Part shown: piece after piece, positions 24,798-34,530 of the stretch
How the letters are laid out: each line of letters opens with the position of its first letter
Position numbering within the stretch: position 1 is the first letter of the stretch
Assembly: GCF_014280035.1 (NCBI RefSeq)
Contig: NZ_CP047957.1
Location: 2,447,361-2,511,360, forward strand
Source: Synechococcus sp. A18-25c
GTDB lineage: Bacteria > Cyanobacteriota > Cyanobacteriia > PCC-6307 > Cyanobiaceae
Direction of reading: 5' to 3'
Length of the DNA stretch: 64,000 nt
The notes under the pieces: generated by a model
Seen by the model: only the letters and a program-made list of their open reading frames with translations
What the model was told of the DNA's origin: nothing
Databases searched by the model: none
Made by a program: the position numbers and the translations under genes

Positions 24798-26933
24798 ATG
24801 GCAAAGCAAGCCCTCGATCCTGATCTCTACATCAATCGGGAGCTCAGCTGGATTGCCTTCAATGAAAGGGTTCTGATCCAGGCACTGGACGAACGCACCC
24901 CACTCCTAGAGCAAGCGAAATTCAGCGCCATTTTCAGCAACAACCTCGATGAGTTCTTCATGGTGCGGGTCGCATCACTGAAGGCCCAGGTTGAAGCGGG
25001 GATCAACAAACGCAGCGAAGACGGACTCACACCCATCGAACAGCTGCAGGCCATTCGTGAGAATCTCGCACCACTGCTGCGTCGTCAGCAGGATCACTAC
25101 CGCACACGACTCAAGCAACAACTGCACGACCAGGGTGCTCATCTACTCGACTATGCGCAGCTCAATCAACGTCAACAACTCTGGATCGACAACTACTTCC
25201 AAACGGCGATCTTTCCTGTACTCACACCCTTGGCGGTGGATCCAGCACACCCATTTCCCTTCGTCAGCAACCTGAGCCTGAATGTGGCGGCACTGATTCG
25301 AGATCCGGAAACCGGACAGAGCCTGCTGGCCAGGGTGAAAGTGCCCCAAACAATCCTTCCCCGGTTCGTTGCCATCCCAACGGATCTGGCCGATTCCAAG
25401 GACAGGCCAGTCCACACCGCTGTGCCGTTGGAACAGGTTGTGGCCTTCAACCTGGAGCTGCTGTTCCCCGGCATGAGCATCGAGGGGCATTACTTCTTCC
25501 GAGTCACCAGGGATGCCGACTTGGAACTGCGTGATCTTGAGGCCGACGACTTGATGATCGCGATTGAACAAGGTCTGCGGAAGCGACGCATGGGCGGTGA
25601 AGTCGTGCGCTTAGAAGTCGCTGATGAAATGCCGCAAGACATGGTCGAAATGCTTCTGGATGGAATGTCAGTGGAAGAAAACGATCTCTACCGCGTTGAC
25701 GGACCCCTTGGGCTCGACGATCTCTTTGGGCTGATGGCAATTCCCCTGGCCAAACTCAAAGACGAATCGCACTCAGGAATGACACCGGCTGTTCTTGGCC
25801 GAGCCCAGCGGAGCATGCTCGAAGACGGCTCCATCAAGGAAGAGGAGTTCGAGAGCATCTTCTCCGTGGTGCGTCGGCGTGACGTGCTTCTACATCACCC
25901 CTACGACCTGTTTTCGACCTCCGTTGAGGAGTTCATCAACCAGGCTGCGGACGATCCTCTGGTCATGGGGATCAAGATGACCCTCTATCGCACCTCGAAG
26001 GATTCACCGATCATCGCCGCCTTGATCCGCGCCGCTGAGAATGGCAAACAGGTGATGGCACTCGTGGAACTGAAGGCACGCTTCGACGAAGACAACAACA
26101 TTCAGTGGGCGAAGCAGCTGGAAAGCTCAGGTGTGCACGTTGTCTATGGCGTTCTTGGCCTGAAGACACACACCAAGATCGTGCTGGTCGTCCGCAAAGA
26201 GAAAGAACGGCTGCGCAGTTACGTGCACATCGGAACCGGAAATTACAACTCAAAAACCTCTCGCCTCTACACCGACCTCGGGCTGCTCTCCGCTCGTCCA
26301 GAGCTTGGTCAAGATCTGGTGGAACTGTTCAACTACCTCACAGGCTTCTCCAAGCAGCAGGAATTCCGAAAACTACTGGTTGCTCCAGTGTCACTGCGCA
26401 AGGGCATGGAAAATCTCATCCGACGCGAAATCGAACATGCCCGGGAGGGGGGGGGCGGCCACATCAAGGCCAAGATGAATTCTTTGGTGGATCCTGAGAT
26501 CATTGCTCTTCTCTACGAGGCATCACAGGCTGGCGTCATCATCGAACTGATCATTCGTGGCATGTGTTGTCTTTACCCGGGGCGTGAAGGTGTCAGCGAC
26601 AACATCAGCGTGATCAGCATCATTGGACGGTTCCTCGAACATTCCCGCGTCTTTTGGTTTGCCAATGGAGGCGAACCGGAGGTGTACATCGGCAGCGCTG
26701 ATTGGATGCCACGCAACCTCGATCGGCGGGTGGAAGCCGTCACATCGATCGACGAACCAGCGCTCAGGCAACAATTAGAACGCTTGTTGCAACTTTACTT
26801 AGACGACAACCGCGGCTCCTTCGACATGCAGGAAGACGGCAGCTTTCGCCAACGCCATCCCGAAGATGTTGTCTGCAATTCTCAACTGCATTTGATTGAA
26901 CACTGGAAAAAAGGGCTACAAACCCACGCATAA
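24798..26933 (+). CDS. ppk1: Polyphosphate kinase 1
   Basis: 711 residues from the ATG at 24798 (a GTG at 24795 precedes it). It polymerises the gamma-phosphate of ATP into polyphosphate. The N-terminal block NRELSWIAFNERVL is diagnostic; the autophosphorylated His is in LGLKTHTKIVLV (around residue 456), and SADWMPRNLDRRVE (around 634) closes the active site. A run of nine G (26447-26455) encodes part of REGGGGHIKAKMN, a glycine-rich loop, and is a potential slippage point. It sits apart from pstS, which is 13 kb away. Confidence 0.95.
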   Translation: MAKQALDPDLYINRELSWIAFNERVLIQALDERTPLLEQAKFSAIFSNNLDEFFMVRVASLKAQVEAGINKRSEDGLTPIEQLQAIRENLAPLLRRQQDHYRTRLKQQLHDQGAHLLDYAQLNQRQQLWIDNYFQTAIFPVLTPLAVDPAHPFPFVSNLSLNVAALIRDPETGQSLLARVKVPQTILPRFVAIPTDLADSKDRPVHTAVPLEQVVAFNLELLFPGMSIEGHYFFRVTRDADLELRDLEADDLMIAIEQGLRKRRMGGEVVRLEVADEMPQDMVEMLLDGMSVEENDLYRVDGPLGLDDLFGLMAIPLAKLKDESHSGMTPAVLGRAQRSMLEDGSIKEEEFESIFSVVRRRDVLLHHPYDLFSTSVEEFINQAADDPLVMGIKMTLYRTSKDSPIIAALIRAAENGKQVMALVELKARFDEDNNIQWAKQLESSGVHVVYGVLGLKTHTKIVLVVRKEKERLRSYVHIGTGNYNSKTSRLYTDLGLLSARPELGQDLVELFNYLTGFSKQQEFRKLLVAPVSLRKGMENLIRREIEHAREGGGGHIKAKMNSLVDPEIIALLYEASQAGVIIELIIRGMCCLYPGREGVSDNISVISIIGRFLEHSRVFWFANGGEPEVYIGSADWMPRNLDRRVEAVTSIDEPALRQQLERLLQLYLDDNRGSFDMQEDGSFRQRHPEDVVCNSQLHLIEHWKKGLQTHA

Positions 26934-27113
26934 AAACTGCAGCTGTGTATTGATGGATACAGCCATAGGGCTCGTTTCAACCTCTTCATTTCACATTTGA
27001 CTCATACGACTTAACGACAATTTGCAGATTCGGAAAAACTTTCGATTCTTTCAGGTCAGATTTAGGGACGGATGCTAAATTTTGCCCAAATCTAATTTCA
27101 GGAGGCCAGGGTG

Positions 27114-28133
27114 ATGGGGATCCCTCTGGAATCTGAAGAACTGACTCAAAAAGTCTCTTCTTCTGACCCTGTATTGCCGACCACAGGTCGACGAAACAGT
27201 GCTGCGCGTTCAAGAACTAGCTCCAGCCGCTCGTCAAAGCAGAGTGGTCGATTAGCCACCGATTCGATCGGCTACTACCTGAGCAGCATCGGACGCGTAC
27301 CACTGCTAACGGCAGCCGAAGAGATCGAGCTGGCGCATCACGTGCAGGCCATGAAGGAACTTCTCGAGATACCCGAAGATGAGCGCACTCCGCGGCAGTG
27401 TCACCGCATCCGCATGGGCAAGCGTGCACGCGATCGAATGATGGCCGCCAATCTCCGCTTGGTCGTCAGTGTGGCAAAGAAATATCAGAACCAAGGCCTC
27501 GAACTGCTGGATCTGGTGCAAGAAGGTGCCATTGGTCTTGAGCGTGCGGTCGACAAATTCGACCCCGCCATGGGCTACAAGTTTTCCACCTACGCCTATT
27601 GGTGGATTCGCCAAGGGATGACCAGGGCCATCGACAACAGCGCCCGCACCATTCGTCTCCCGATTCACATCAGTGAAAAACTGTCGAAGATGCGGCGCAT
27701 CACCCGTGAGCTGTCGCATCGATTCGGTCGGCAACCCAATCGCTTGGAGTTGGCGAGCGCCATGGGGATCGAGCCCCGCGACCTTGAGGATCTGATTGCC
27801 CAGAGTGCGCCCTGCGCCTCACTTGATGCCCACGCGCGTGGCGAAGAAGATCGCAGCACCCTTGGCGAATTGATTCCAGACCCCAACGGGGCGGAACCGA
27901 TGGAAGGGATGGATCGGAGCATCCAGAAAGAACACCTGGGAGGCTGGCTTTCGCAACTCAACGAGCGAGAGCAAAAAATCCTCAAACTGCGTTTCGGCCT
28001 GGATGGTGCTGAGCCTTTGACCTTGGCCGAAATCGGTCGTCAAATCAATGTGTCGCGTGAGAGGGTCCGTCAGCTCGAGGCCAAGGCCATTCTGAAGCTG
28101 CGTGTGATGACCAATCACCAGAAGGCAGCCTGA
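27114..28133 (+). CDS. Group 2 RNA polymerase sigma factor (sigma-70 family)
   Basis: 339 residues. Region 1.2 (DSIGYYLSSIGRVPLLTAAE), region 2 (NLRLVVSVAKKYQNQGLELL through YAYWWIRQGMTRAI), region 3 and region 4 with its helix-turn-helix (LAEIGRQINVSRERVRQLEA) are all present. The N-terminus is short, without the long acidic 1.1 region of the primary factor, so it is a non-essential group 2 factor. AGGAGG at 27100-27105 lies 8 bp before the ATG at 27114, an unusually strong ribosome site for this genome; it also favours this ATG over the GTG at 27111. The 180 bp upstream are AT-rich and gene-free. Which of the cyanobacterial sigma paralogues this is cannot be fixed here. Confidence 0.92.
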   Translation: MGIPLESEELTQKVSSSDPVLPTTGRRNSAARSRTSSSRSSKQSGRLATDSIGYYLSSIGRVPLLTAAEEIELAHHVQAMKELLEIPEDERTPRQCHRIRMGKRARDRMMAANLRLVVSVAKKYQNQGLELLDLVQEGAIGLERAVDKFDPAMGYKFSTYAYWWIRQGMTRAIDNSARTIRLPIHISEKLSKMRRITRELSHRFGRQPNRLELASAMGIEPRDLEDLIAQSAPCASLDAHARGEEDRSTLGELIPDPNGAEPMEGMDRSIQKEHLGGWLSQLNEREQKILKLRFGLDGAEPLTLAEIGRQINVSRERVRQLEAKAILKLRVMTNHQKAA

Positions 28134-28137
28134 GACC

Positions 28138-28782
28138 TTGCTTCTATCTCTGCTGATCATCAGCACCTGGATGCTCCTGGTGCTGTCAACAGCAGTGATC
28201 TGCAAACGACAGTGGCCTCAGCGCCGAGAACTCAGCCGCAAGATTGTCCACATCGGCACAGGTCCGGTGATCGCTTTGGCCTGGTGGCTTGAGATTCCTC
28301 AATCGATCGCGTTGACCGTGGCGGTAGCAGTCACCTTGATCACTGCAATCAACCACCGCTGGAAACTGCTCCCCGCCGTTGAGGATGTTGATCGCCAGAG
28401 CTACGGAACTGTGGCGTATGGGCTTGCAATTACGCTTCTGCTGGCCTTGTTTTGGCCTGATCAAGCGATTGCCGCCTGTGCCGGTGTGCTTGTGATGGCC
28501 TTCGCCGATGGCTTAGCAGGCTTGGTGGGTCGGGGGATCGAGTCAGCGAGCTGGACGTTTTGGCAACAACACAAGTCCGTTGCTGGAACATTGACGATGG
28601 CTGTGGTCACTGCCTTGGTGTTGACAGGACTGGCACTGGTGAGCCAAAGCCCTTTGCATCCCCTACGACTGTCTGCGGTCTGTGCCATGGCAGTGGGCCT
28701 AGAGCAACTAAGCCGCTGGGGAATCGACAACCTCAGCGTGCCATTGGCCGTGGGTTTGTGCTGGTCCTGGATGGTGATCTAA
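28138..28782 (+). CDS. Phytol/dolichol kinase-like membrane protein
   Basis: 214 residues from a TTG 4 bp after the sigma factor stop. Six or seven hydrophobic segments. RELSRKIVHIGTGPVIALAW and VMAFADGLAGLVGRGIES match the CTP-dependent polyprenol/phytol kinase family. In cyanobacteria such enzymes recycle phytol for tocopherol. Which alcohol is phosphorylated is not certain. The stop overlaps the convergent next gene by 4 bp. Confidence 0.75.
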   Translation: MLLSLLIISTWMLLVLSTAVICKRQWPQRRELSRKIVHIGTGPVIALAWWLEIPQSIALTVAVAVTLITAINHRWKLLPAVEDVDRQSYGTVAYGLAITLLLALFWPDQAIAACAGVLVMAFADGLAGLVGRGIESASWTFWQQHKSVAGTLTMAVVTALVLTGLALVSQSPLHPLRLSAVCAMAVGLEQLSRWGIDNLSVPLAVGLCWSWMVI

Positions 28783-29099
28783 GCGCGAAGCAGACGCTCC
28801 ATGTGCCGACACCAGTCACCCCTGCTACCCAAAGCTGCCACAAGCGTCTGATCATCGGGCAGGTCATGCAATCGCATCTGCCAGAGCTGAATCTGTGCAG
28901 CCTGACCCACCCAGAAATGCATCACCTGCTGGTGCAGGGCATCAACATCCCAATGCTGCTGATGGGCTACGCCCTGTGACCAACCCAGCAGATCGTCCAA
29001 CTGAAGCGGTCGAAATCCTCGCACCCACAATCCACTGTCGCGATCCAGTTCATACAAACGAAGTGGATCGCCAAAACCAAAGATATGCAACCCGATCAT
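28779..29099 (-). CDS. Conserved hypothetical protein
   Basis: 106 residues from the ATG at 29099 (MIGLHIFGFGDPLRLYELDR); the frame is open to 29153 but the added part looks like leader DNA. Rich in Trp, Gln, His and Asp, with no domain that I recognise. Convergent with the kinase-like gene. Its upstream 105 bp contain a short inverted repeat GTTCA ATT TGAAC (29156-29168). Confidence 0.5.
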   Translation of the reverse strand: MIGLHIFGFGDPLRLYELDRDSGLWVRGFRPLQLDDLLGWSQGVAHQQHWDVDALHQQVMHFWVGQAAQIQLWQMRLHDLPDDQTLVAALGSRGDWCRHMERLLRA

Positions 29100-29203
29100 T
29101 GAGCCAACCTCCAAGAGGATTGAGCCCAAAATAAACACATCAAATTTAAGCAAAGTTCAATTTGAACAGATGACTTAAAAGGCCAAAAACGTCCGACTGA
29201 GTT

Positions 29204-30283
29204 TCAAGAAACTGGCACTCCTATCGAGCGAGTGCCAACTTTTTTCACCGCATTGGCCAGTTCGTCCAGCAAATCAGCCGTTGTTTCAAGGCTGATGCAA
29301 GCATCGGTGACGCTTTGGCCGTAAGTCAGAGCGGAGCGATCAGAACTGATCTTCTGATTCCCTTCCACGAGATGACTTTCCAGCATCACGCCCATGACGT
29401 GGGTTGAACCCTGCTCGACCTGAGACGCCACCGCCCTAAGAACGTCACCTTGACGGCGGTAATCCTTGTTCGAATTGCCATGACTGCAATCCACCATCAA
29501 CCGATCGGGCAGACCTGCAGCATCCAGTTCAGCCGCCGCGTCCTGAATCGCTTCAAGGTGATAGTTGGTGCCTCGATTGCCGCCCCGGAGCACTAAGTGA
29601 CCATCCGGATTGCCGGTGGTGCTCACGATGGAGGCGTGACCCTCACGATTGATTCCCAGGAAATGATGCGGCTTTGAAGCTGCCTGCATCGCATTGATCG
29701 CAATGGCGGCACTTCCATCGGTGCTGTTTTTGTAGCCGATCGGCATCGACAATCCTGAGGCCATCTCACGGTGGGTCTGACTTTCAGTGGTTCGGGCACC
29801 AATGGCCGTCCAACCAATGAGATCAGCAATGTATTGAGGCACCACAGGGTCGAGCAGTTCCGTGGCTGCGGGCATGCCATCTCTGGCCAGATCCAGCAGC
29901 AAGGCACGGGCCATGCGCAAGCCGGTGTTGATGTCGTAGGAACCGTCGAGATGAGGGTCGTTAATCAGCCCCTTCCAACCGACTGTGGTCCGAGGTTTCT
30001 CGAAATAAACCCGCATCACCACTTCCAGTTCCGCAGCGTGGCGTTCCCTTAAGGACGCCAATCTCCGTGCGTAATCGCGGGCGGCACCGACGTCGTGTAC
30101 GGAGCACGGTCCAACGATCACAAGCAGACGATGATCCAAACCACGAAGGATGGCCTGAATGCGACCTCGTGCCGTAGCCACTGTTTCCGTCGCCTTGGCA
30201 TCGATGGGTAAATCGCGATGCAGCAATGCCGGAGGCACCAATGGCCGAGTGTCCACCACATGCAGATCGTGAGTGGTGGTCAT
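29204..30283 (-). CDS. 3-deoxy-7-phosphoheptulonate (DAHP) synthase, AroG/F/H type
   Basis: 359 residues from the ATG at 30283; the frame is open to 30316. It condenses phosphoenolpyruvate and erythrose 4-phosphate, the first step of the shikimate pathway. Motifs: [10 protein letters not shown] near residue 56, [20 protein letters not shown] near 95, and [10 protein letters not shown] near 258. This is the class I (E. coli-like) form, so feedback inhibition by an aromatic amino acid is expected, but which one is not readable. It is divergent from acnB, and aroE lies 13 kb away. Confidence 0.93.
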   Translation of the reverse strand: MTTTHDLHVVDTRPLVPPALLHRDLPIDAKATETVATARGRIQAILRGLDHRLLVIVGPCSVHDVGAARDYARRLASLRERHAAELEVVMRVYFEKPRTTVGWKGLINDPHLDGSYDINTGLRMARALLLDLARDGMPAATELLDPVVPQYIADLIGWTAIGARTTESQTHREMASGLSMPIGYKNSTDGSAAIAINAMQAASKPHHFLGINREGHASIVSTTGNPDGHLVLRGGNRGTNYHLEAIQDAAAELDAAGLPDRLMVDCSHGNSNKDYRRQGDVLRAVASQVEQGSTHVMGVMLESHLVEGNQKISSDRSALTYGQSVTDACISLETTADLLDELANAVKKVGTRSIGVPVS

Positions 30284-30397
30284 GCTCCAAACCAGGAATT
30301 CACTCAGACTACGCAAGGTGCATGCATCTGCTTAACAGCGGTTCGGAACGGTGACGCAGGACAATGGAATCGCTTTGACGTTCCTGCACCGAATCCG

Positions 30398-32998
30398 ATG
30401 CTGAGCACTTACCGCGAGAACGCCGCCCAACGCCTGTCCCAAGGCATCCCGGCACTGCCTCTGAATGCCTCCCAGACCCAGGCGCTCACGGAGCTGCTGC
30501 AGAACCCTCCCGCTGGAGAAGAGGACGAACTGCTGCATCTGCTCAGCGAACGAATTCCGCCTGGAGTGGATGAAGCGGCCTACGTCAAAGCCACTTGGCT
30601 CAGCGCCGTGGCCCAGGGTGAAGCCGAGAGCCCACTGGTCTCTGCCTTGGACGCCACCCGACTGCTGGGAACCATGGTTGGTGGTTACAACGTTGCAGCA
30701 CTGATTGAACTGCTCAAGCACGACGAGGAAGCTCTGGCCTTGTGCGCTGCGGAAGGTCTCAGTCGCACCCTGCTGGTATACGACGCCTACAACGAAGTGA
30801 TGGAGCTGGCGTCCACCAACCGCTTTGCCAAACAAGTGGTCGACAGTTGGGCTGCAGGGGAATGGTTCACATGCAAACCAGAATTGGCCAGCGAAATCAC
30901 TGTCACCGTGTTCAAGGTTGACGGGGAAACCAACACGGATGACCTGTCACCAGCCACCCATGCCACCACCCGGCCGGACATCCCGCTCCATGCCCTAGCC
31001 ATGCTGGAAACACGGGATCCTGATGGCCTGAACACCATCAAGACGCTCAAGCAAAAAGGCCATCCCGTGGCCTACGTGGGTGATGTGGTGGGCACCGGCA
31101 GCTCCCGCAAGAGCGCCATCAATTCGGTGCTGTGGCACACGGGGAACGCCATTCCTTATGTGCCGAACAAAAAAGCCGGCGGCGTGATTCTCGGGGGCAA
31201 GATTGCGCCGATCTTTTTCAACACAGCGGAAGACTCCGGCGCGCTGCCGATTGAATGTGACGTCACCACCCTCAAAAGCGGTGATGTGATCACCATCCGG
31301 CCCCATGCCGGAACGATCGAGCGAGCTGCCGGTGAAACCAATGCCGGTGAAATCATTGCCCGCTTCGAGCTCAAGCCGAGCACCATCAGCGATGAGGTGC
31401 GCGCTGGCGGCCGCATCCCTCTGATGATCGGCCGTGCCCTCACCGACAAGGTGCGCAACCAGCTAGGTCTTCCCTCCTCCGACCTGTTCATCCGTCCTTC
31501 GGCCCCAGCGGACACCGGCAAGGGCTTCACGCTGGCCCAGAAGATGGTGGGCAAAGCCTGTGGACTCCAGGGTGTACGCCCGGGAACCAGCTGCGAACCA
31601 CTGATGACGACCGTCGGGTCCCAGGACACCACCGGTCCGATGACCCGGGACGAGATGAAGGAACTGGCCTGCCTGGGCTTCTCCTCGGATCTGGTGATGC
31701 AGAGCTTCTGCCACACCGCCGCCTATCCCAAGCCCGTCGACCTGCAAACCCAGAAAGAACTGCCGGATTTCTTCGCCCAGCGAGGCGGTGTCGCCCTGCG
31801 ACCAGGCGACGGCATCATCCACAGCTGGCTGAACCGCATGCTCCTACCCGACACCGTGGGCACGGGCGGTGACAGCCACACCCGCTTCCCACTGGGGATC
31901 TCCTTCCCGGGTGGCTCAGGGGTGGTGGCCTTCGCAGCCGCGATCGGTGCCATGCCGCTCGACATGCCCGAGTCAGTGCTGGTGCGCTTCCGTGGCTCGC
32001 TACAACCAGGCGTCACTCTGCGCGATGTGGTGAATGCCATTCCCTGGGTGGCGATTCAGAGAGGCCTGCTCACCGTTGAAAAAGCCAACAAGAAGAACCT
32101 GTTCAATGGCCGGATCATGGAGATTGAAGGTCTCCCTGACCTGAAGCTGGAACAGGCTTTCGAACTCACCGACGCCAGCGCCGAGCGCTCCTGCGCCGGC
32201 TGCACCATCAAGCTTTCCGAAGCCACGGTGAGCGAGTACCTGCGCAGCAATGTGGCGCTCCTCAAAAACATGATTGCCCGGGGCTACAGCGATGCCCGGA
32301 CCCTGGCGCGGCGCATCAAGGCCATGGAGACCTGGCTGGAGAACCCCCAGCTGATGAGTGCTGACACAGACGCAGAGTACGCAGAGGTGCTGGAGATCAA
32401 CCTCGACGAGCTCACGGAACCGGTGGTGGCCTGCCCCAACGACCCCGACAACGTGAAGCTGCTCAGCGAGGTGGCTGGTGATCCCGTGCAGGAGGTGTTC
32501 ATCGGCTCCTGCATGACCAACATCGGCCACTACCGTGCCGCGGCCAAGGTGCTTGAAGGCGCCGGCCAAAACTCGGCACGCCTCTGGGTCTGCCCGCCCA
32601 CCCGCATGGATGAGGAGACGCTGAAGGCCGAGGGCTACTACGCCACCTTTGAGGCGGCCGGCTCCAGGATGGAGATGCCCGGCTGCTCCCTGTGCATGGG
32701 CAACCAGGCCCGCGTCGAAGACGACACCACGGTCTTCTCCACGAGCACCCGCAACTTCAACAACCGCCTGGGCAAAGGGGCCCAGGTGTATCTCGGGAGC
32801 GCCGAACTGGCGGCGGTCTGCGCACAGCTAGGTCGGATCCCCACCCCCGATGAGTACCGAAGCATCGCAGCGGAGAAAATCGATCCCCTCTCCGATGAGC
32901 TGTACCGCTATCTGAACTTCGATCAGATCTCAGGTTTCGAAGACGAAGGTCGGATTGTGAGTGTTGATGAGGAGGCTCAGATGCTGGCTGGGGCCTGA
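30398..32998 (+). CDS. acnB: Aconitate hydratase B
   Basis: 866 residues from the ATG at 30398; the open frame begins upstream but the first 60 codons run over the aroG promoter and are not AcnB-like. It interconverts citrate and isocitrate. The domain order is that of AcnB: an N-terminal HEAT-like domain, then the swivel domain, then the catalytic part. Iron-sulfur ligands lie in [11 protein letters not shown] and [12 protein letters not shown] near the C-terminus, and [12 protein letters not shown] near residue 489 is in the active site. Confidence 0.95.
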   Translation: MLSTYRENAAQRLSQGIPALPLNASQTQALTELLQNPPAGEEDELLHLLSERIPPGVDEAAYVKATWLSAVAQGEAESPLVSALDATRLLGTMVGGYNVAALIELLKHDEEALALCAAEGLSRTLLVYDAYNEVMELASTNRFAKQVVDSWAAGEWFTCKPELASEITVTVFKVDGETNTDDLSPATHATTRPDIPLHALAMLETRDPDGLNTIKTLKQKGHPVAYVGDVVGTGSSRKSAINSVLWHTGNAIPYVPNKKAGGVILGGKIAPIFFNTAEDSGALPIECDVTTLKSGDVITIRPHAGTIERAAGETNAGEIIARFELKPSTISDEVRAGGRIPLMIGRALTDKVRNQLGLPSSDLFIRPSAPADTGKGFTLAQKMVGKACGLQGVRPGTSCEPLMTTVGSQDTTGPMTRDEMKELACLGFSSDLVMQSFCHTAAYPKPVDLQTQKELPDFFAQRGGVALRPGDGIIHSWLNRMLLPDTVGTGGDSHTRFPLGISFPGGSGVVAFAAAIGAMPLDMPESVLVRFRGSLQPGVTLRDVVNAIPWVAIQRGLLTVEKANKKNLFNGRIMEIEGLPDLKLEQAFELTDASAERSCAGCTIKLSEATVSEYLRSNVALLKNMIARGYSDARTLARRIKAMETWLENPQLMSADTDAEYAEVLEINLDELTEPVVACPNDPDNVKLLSEVAGDPVQEVFIGSCMTNIGHYRAAAKVLEGAGQNSARLWVCPPTRMDEETLKAEGYYATFEAAGSRMEMPGCSLCMGNQARVEDDTTVFSTSTRNFNNRLGKGAQVYLGSAELAAVCAQLGRIPTPDEYRSIAAEKIDPLSDELYRYLNFDQISGFEDEGRIVSVDEEAQMLAGA

Positions 32999-33016
32999 AC
33001 CCAGACCAGCAACGAC

Positions 33017-34501
33017 ATGGCAGTTCTGAGTGACCTGAAACAACGCCGGCATCAGCGCGGATCCAGCCGCAGCATCCGCCGCCTGCTGGAACGCCGTTGG
33101 TGGGTGGTGGTGCTGGCGTTGATGCTCACTGGCTTGGGTGCAGCCCTCACAGGCGTGCTGTTCAAGGCCGGTCTCAAACTGCTAGGTGGTTGGCGACTGG
33201 AGCTGCTGGCCGAGTACCCCGCCTGGATGGTGCTGCCCTGTCTGGGGGGCTTGGGCGGTCTGGTTTCCGGCCTGCTGGTGTCACGGCTGGCACCGGCGGC
33301 CGGTGGTTCAGGCATCACCCACATCATGGGATTTTTAAAACACCGGGCTGTGCCCATGGGCCTTCAGGTGGGCCTGGTGAAACTGGTGGGTGGCATCGTG
33401 GCCATTGGCAGTGGTTTCCCGCTCGGTCCTGAAGGCCCTGCCGTGCAGATGGGTGGTTCCGTGGCCTGGCAGATGGCCCGCTGGCTGAAGGCACCGGTGG
33501 CCTTTCGCCGTGTGATCGTTGCTGCAGGGGGCGGCGCCGGCATCGCAGCGGTGTTCAGCGCGCCGATCGGAGGATTTGTCTATGCCGTGGAGGAACTACT
33601 CCACTCCGCCAGGCCAGTAGTCCTGCTGCTAGTGATCGTCACCACCTTCTGGGCCGATGCCTGGGCCGATGTGCTGGGACTGCTAGGCATTAGTCCCGCC
33701 ACCGGTGGCCTGGATGCCACCCAAGGGTTCCTCCTGGAACGGGAATACACACCCACGGTGAGCTTTTTGCCCATCGATCTGGGCTATCTGATCGGACTTG
33801 GCGTGGTGGTGGGCGTGCTGGCAGAGATCTACTGCCGCTACGTGCTGGCCATGCAACGCAAGGGAAATGCCTGGTTCGGTGATCGTCTGGTGCTGCGAAT
33901 GGTGATCAGCGGATGTGTGCTTGGCAGCGTGTATGCATTCCTGCCCGAAGCCTTCCGGGATCTGGAAGGACTTCAGCATCTGATCGGCGCTGGCGAAGCC
34001 GACATCCCGATGGCTCTAGGCACGTTCACTGTGCTCTTCTTCAGCACCGGTCTTGCGGCGGCGTCCGGCGCCCCAGGCGGTCTGTTCTTTCCGATGCTCA
34101 CCCTGGGAGGCGCCATCGGCCTGGCCTGCGGCATCTGGGTTGAAGCGCTCACCGGTCACGTCCCCAGCACCTATGTGTTCGCGGGCATGGGTGCCTTCGT
34201 GGCCGGCTGCTCACGCACACCGATCACGGCCATGTTTCTGGCCTTCGCCCTTACCAAGGATCTGCTGATTCTCAAACCGATCTTGGTGGCCTGTCTGGCC
34301 AGCTTCTTGGTGGCACGTCTCTTTGATGACCGCTCCATCTATGAACGCCAGCTGGGCAAGGAACTGCTGGAAGAGGATCACCTGGAAGCACGCCGTGAGC
34401 GACGTGGCGGCATTCACCACGCCTGGGAGGGATCAATCCGCAGGCGCGCCTTCACCGCCCCGCCTCCACCGACCCCTCCCGACCCACCGAACGAGTCCTG
34501 A
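33017..34501 (+). CDS. ClC-family chloride channel or proton antiporter
   Basis: 494 residues, 10-12 membrane helices. The three anion-site motifs are visible: AGGSGITHI near residue 96, GFPLGPEGPAVQMGG near 133 (with the gating Glu), and GAPGGLFFPMLTLGG near 350. The C-terminus is short and charged without CBS domains. It starts 18 bp after acnB. Its stop overlaps the reading frame of the next gene. Confidence 0.9.
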   Translation: MAVLSDLKQRRHQRGSSRSIRRLLERRWWVVVLALMLTGLGAALTGVLFKAGLKLLGGWRLELLAEYPAWMVLPCLGGLGGLVSGLLVSRLAPAAGGSGITHIMGFLKHRAVPMGLQVGLVKLVGGIVAIGSGFPLGPEGPAVQMGGSVAWQMARWLKAPVAFRRVIVAAGGGAGIAAVFSAPIGGFVYAVEELLHSARPVVLLLVIVTTFWADAWADVLGLLGISPATGGLDATQGFLLEREYTPTVSFLPIDLGYLIGLGVVVGVLAEIYCRYVLAMQRKGNAWFGDRLVLRMVISGCVLGSVYAFLPEAFRDLEGLQHLIGAGEADIPMALGTFTVLFFSTGLAAASGAPGGLFFPMLTLGGAIGLACGIWVEALTGHVPSTYVFAGMGAFVAGCSRTPITAMFLAFALTKDLLILKPILVACLASFLVARLFDDRSIYERQLGKELLEEDHLEARRERRGGIHHAWEGSIRRRAFTAPPPPTPPDPPNES

Positions 34502-34530
34502 ACAAGGAAACCCTGCTGTTTGATCCGGCT

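Noticed and set aside
29214..29245. Hairpin GGCACTC/GAGTGCC followed by AACTTTTTT at the end of the DAHP synthase gene
   Set aside because: It looks like a plus-strand terminator, but there is no plus-strand gene for it to end and it lies inside the coding end of a minus-strand gene.
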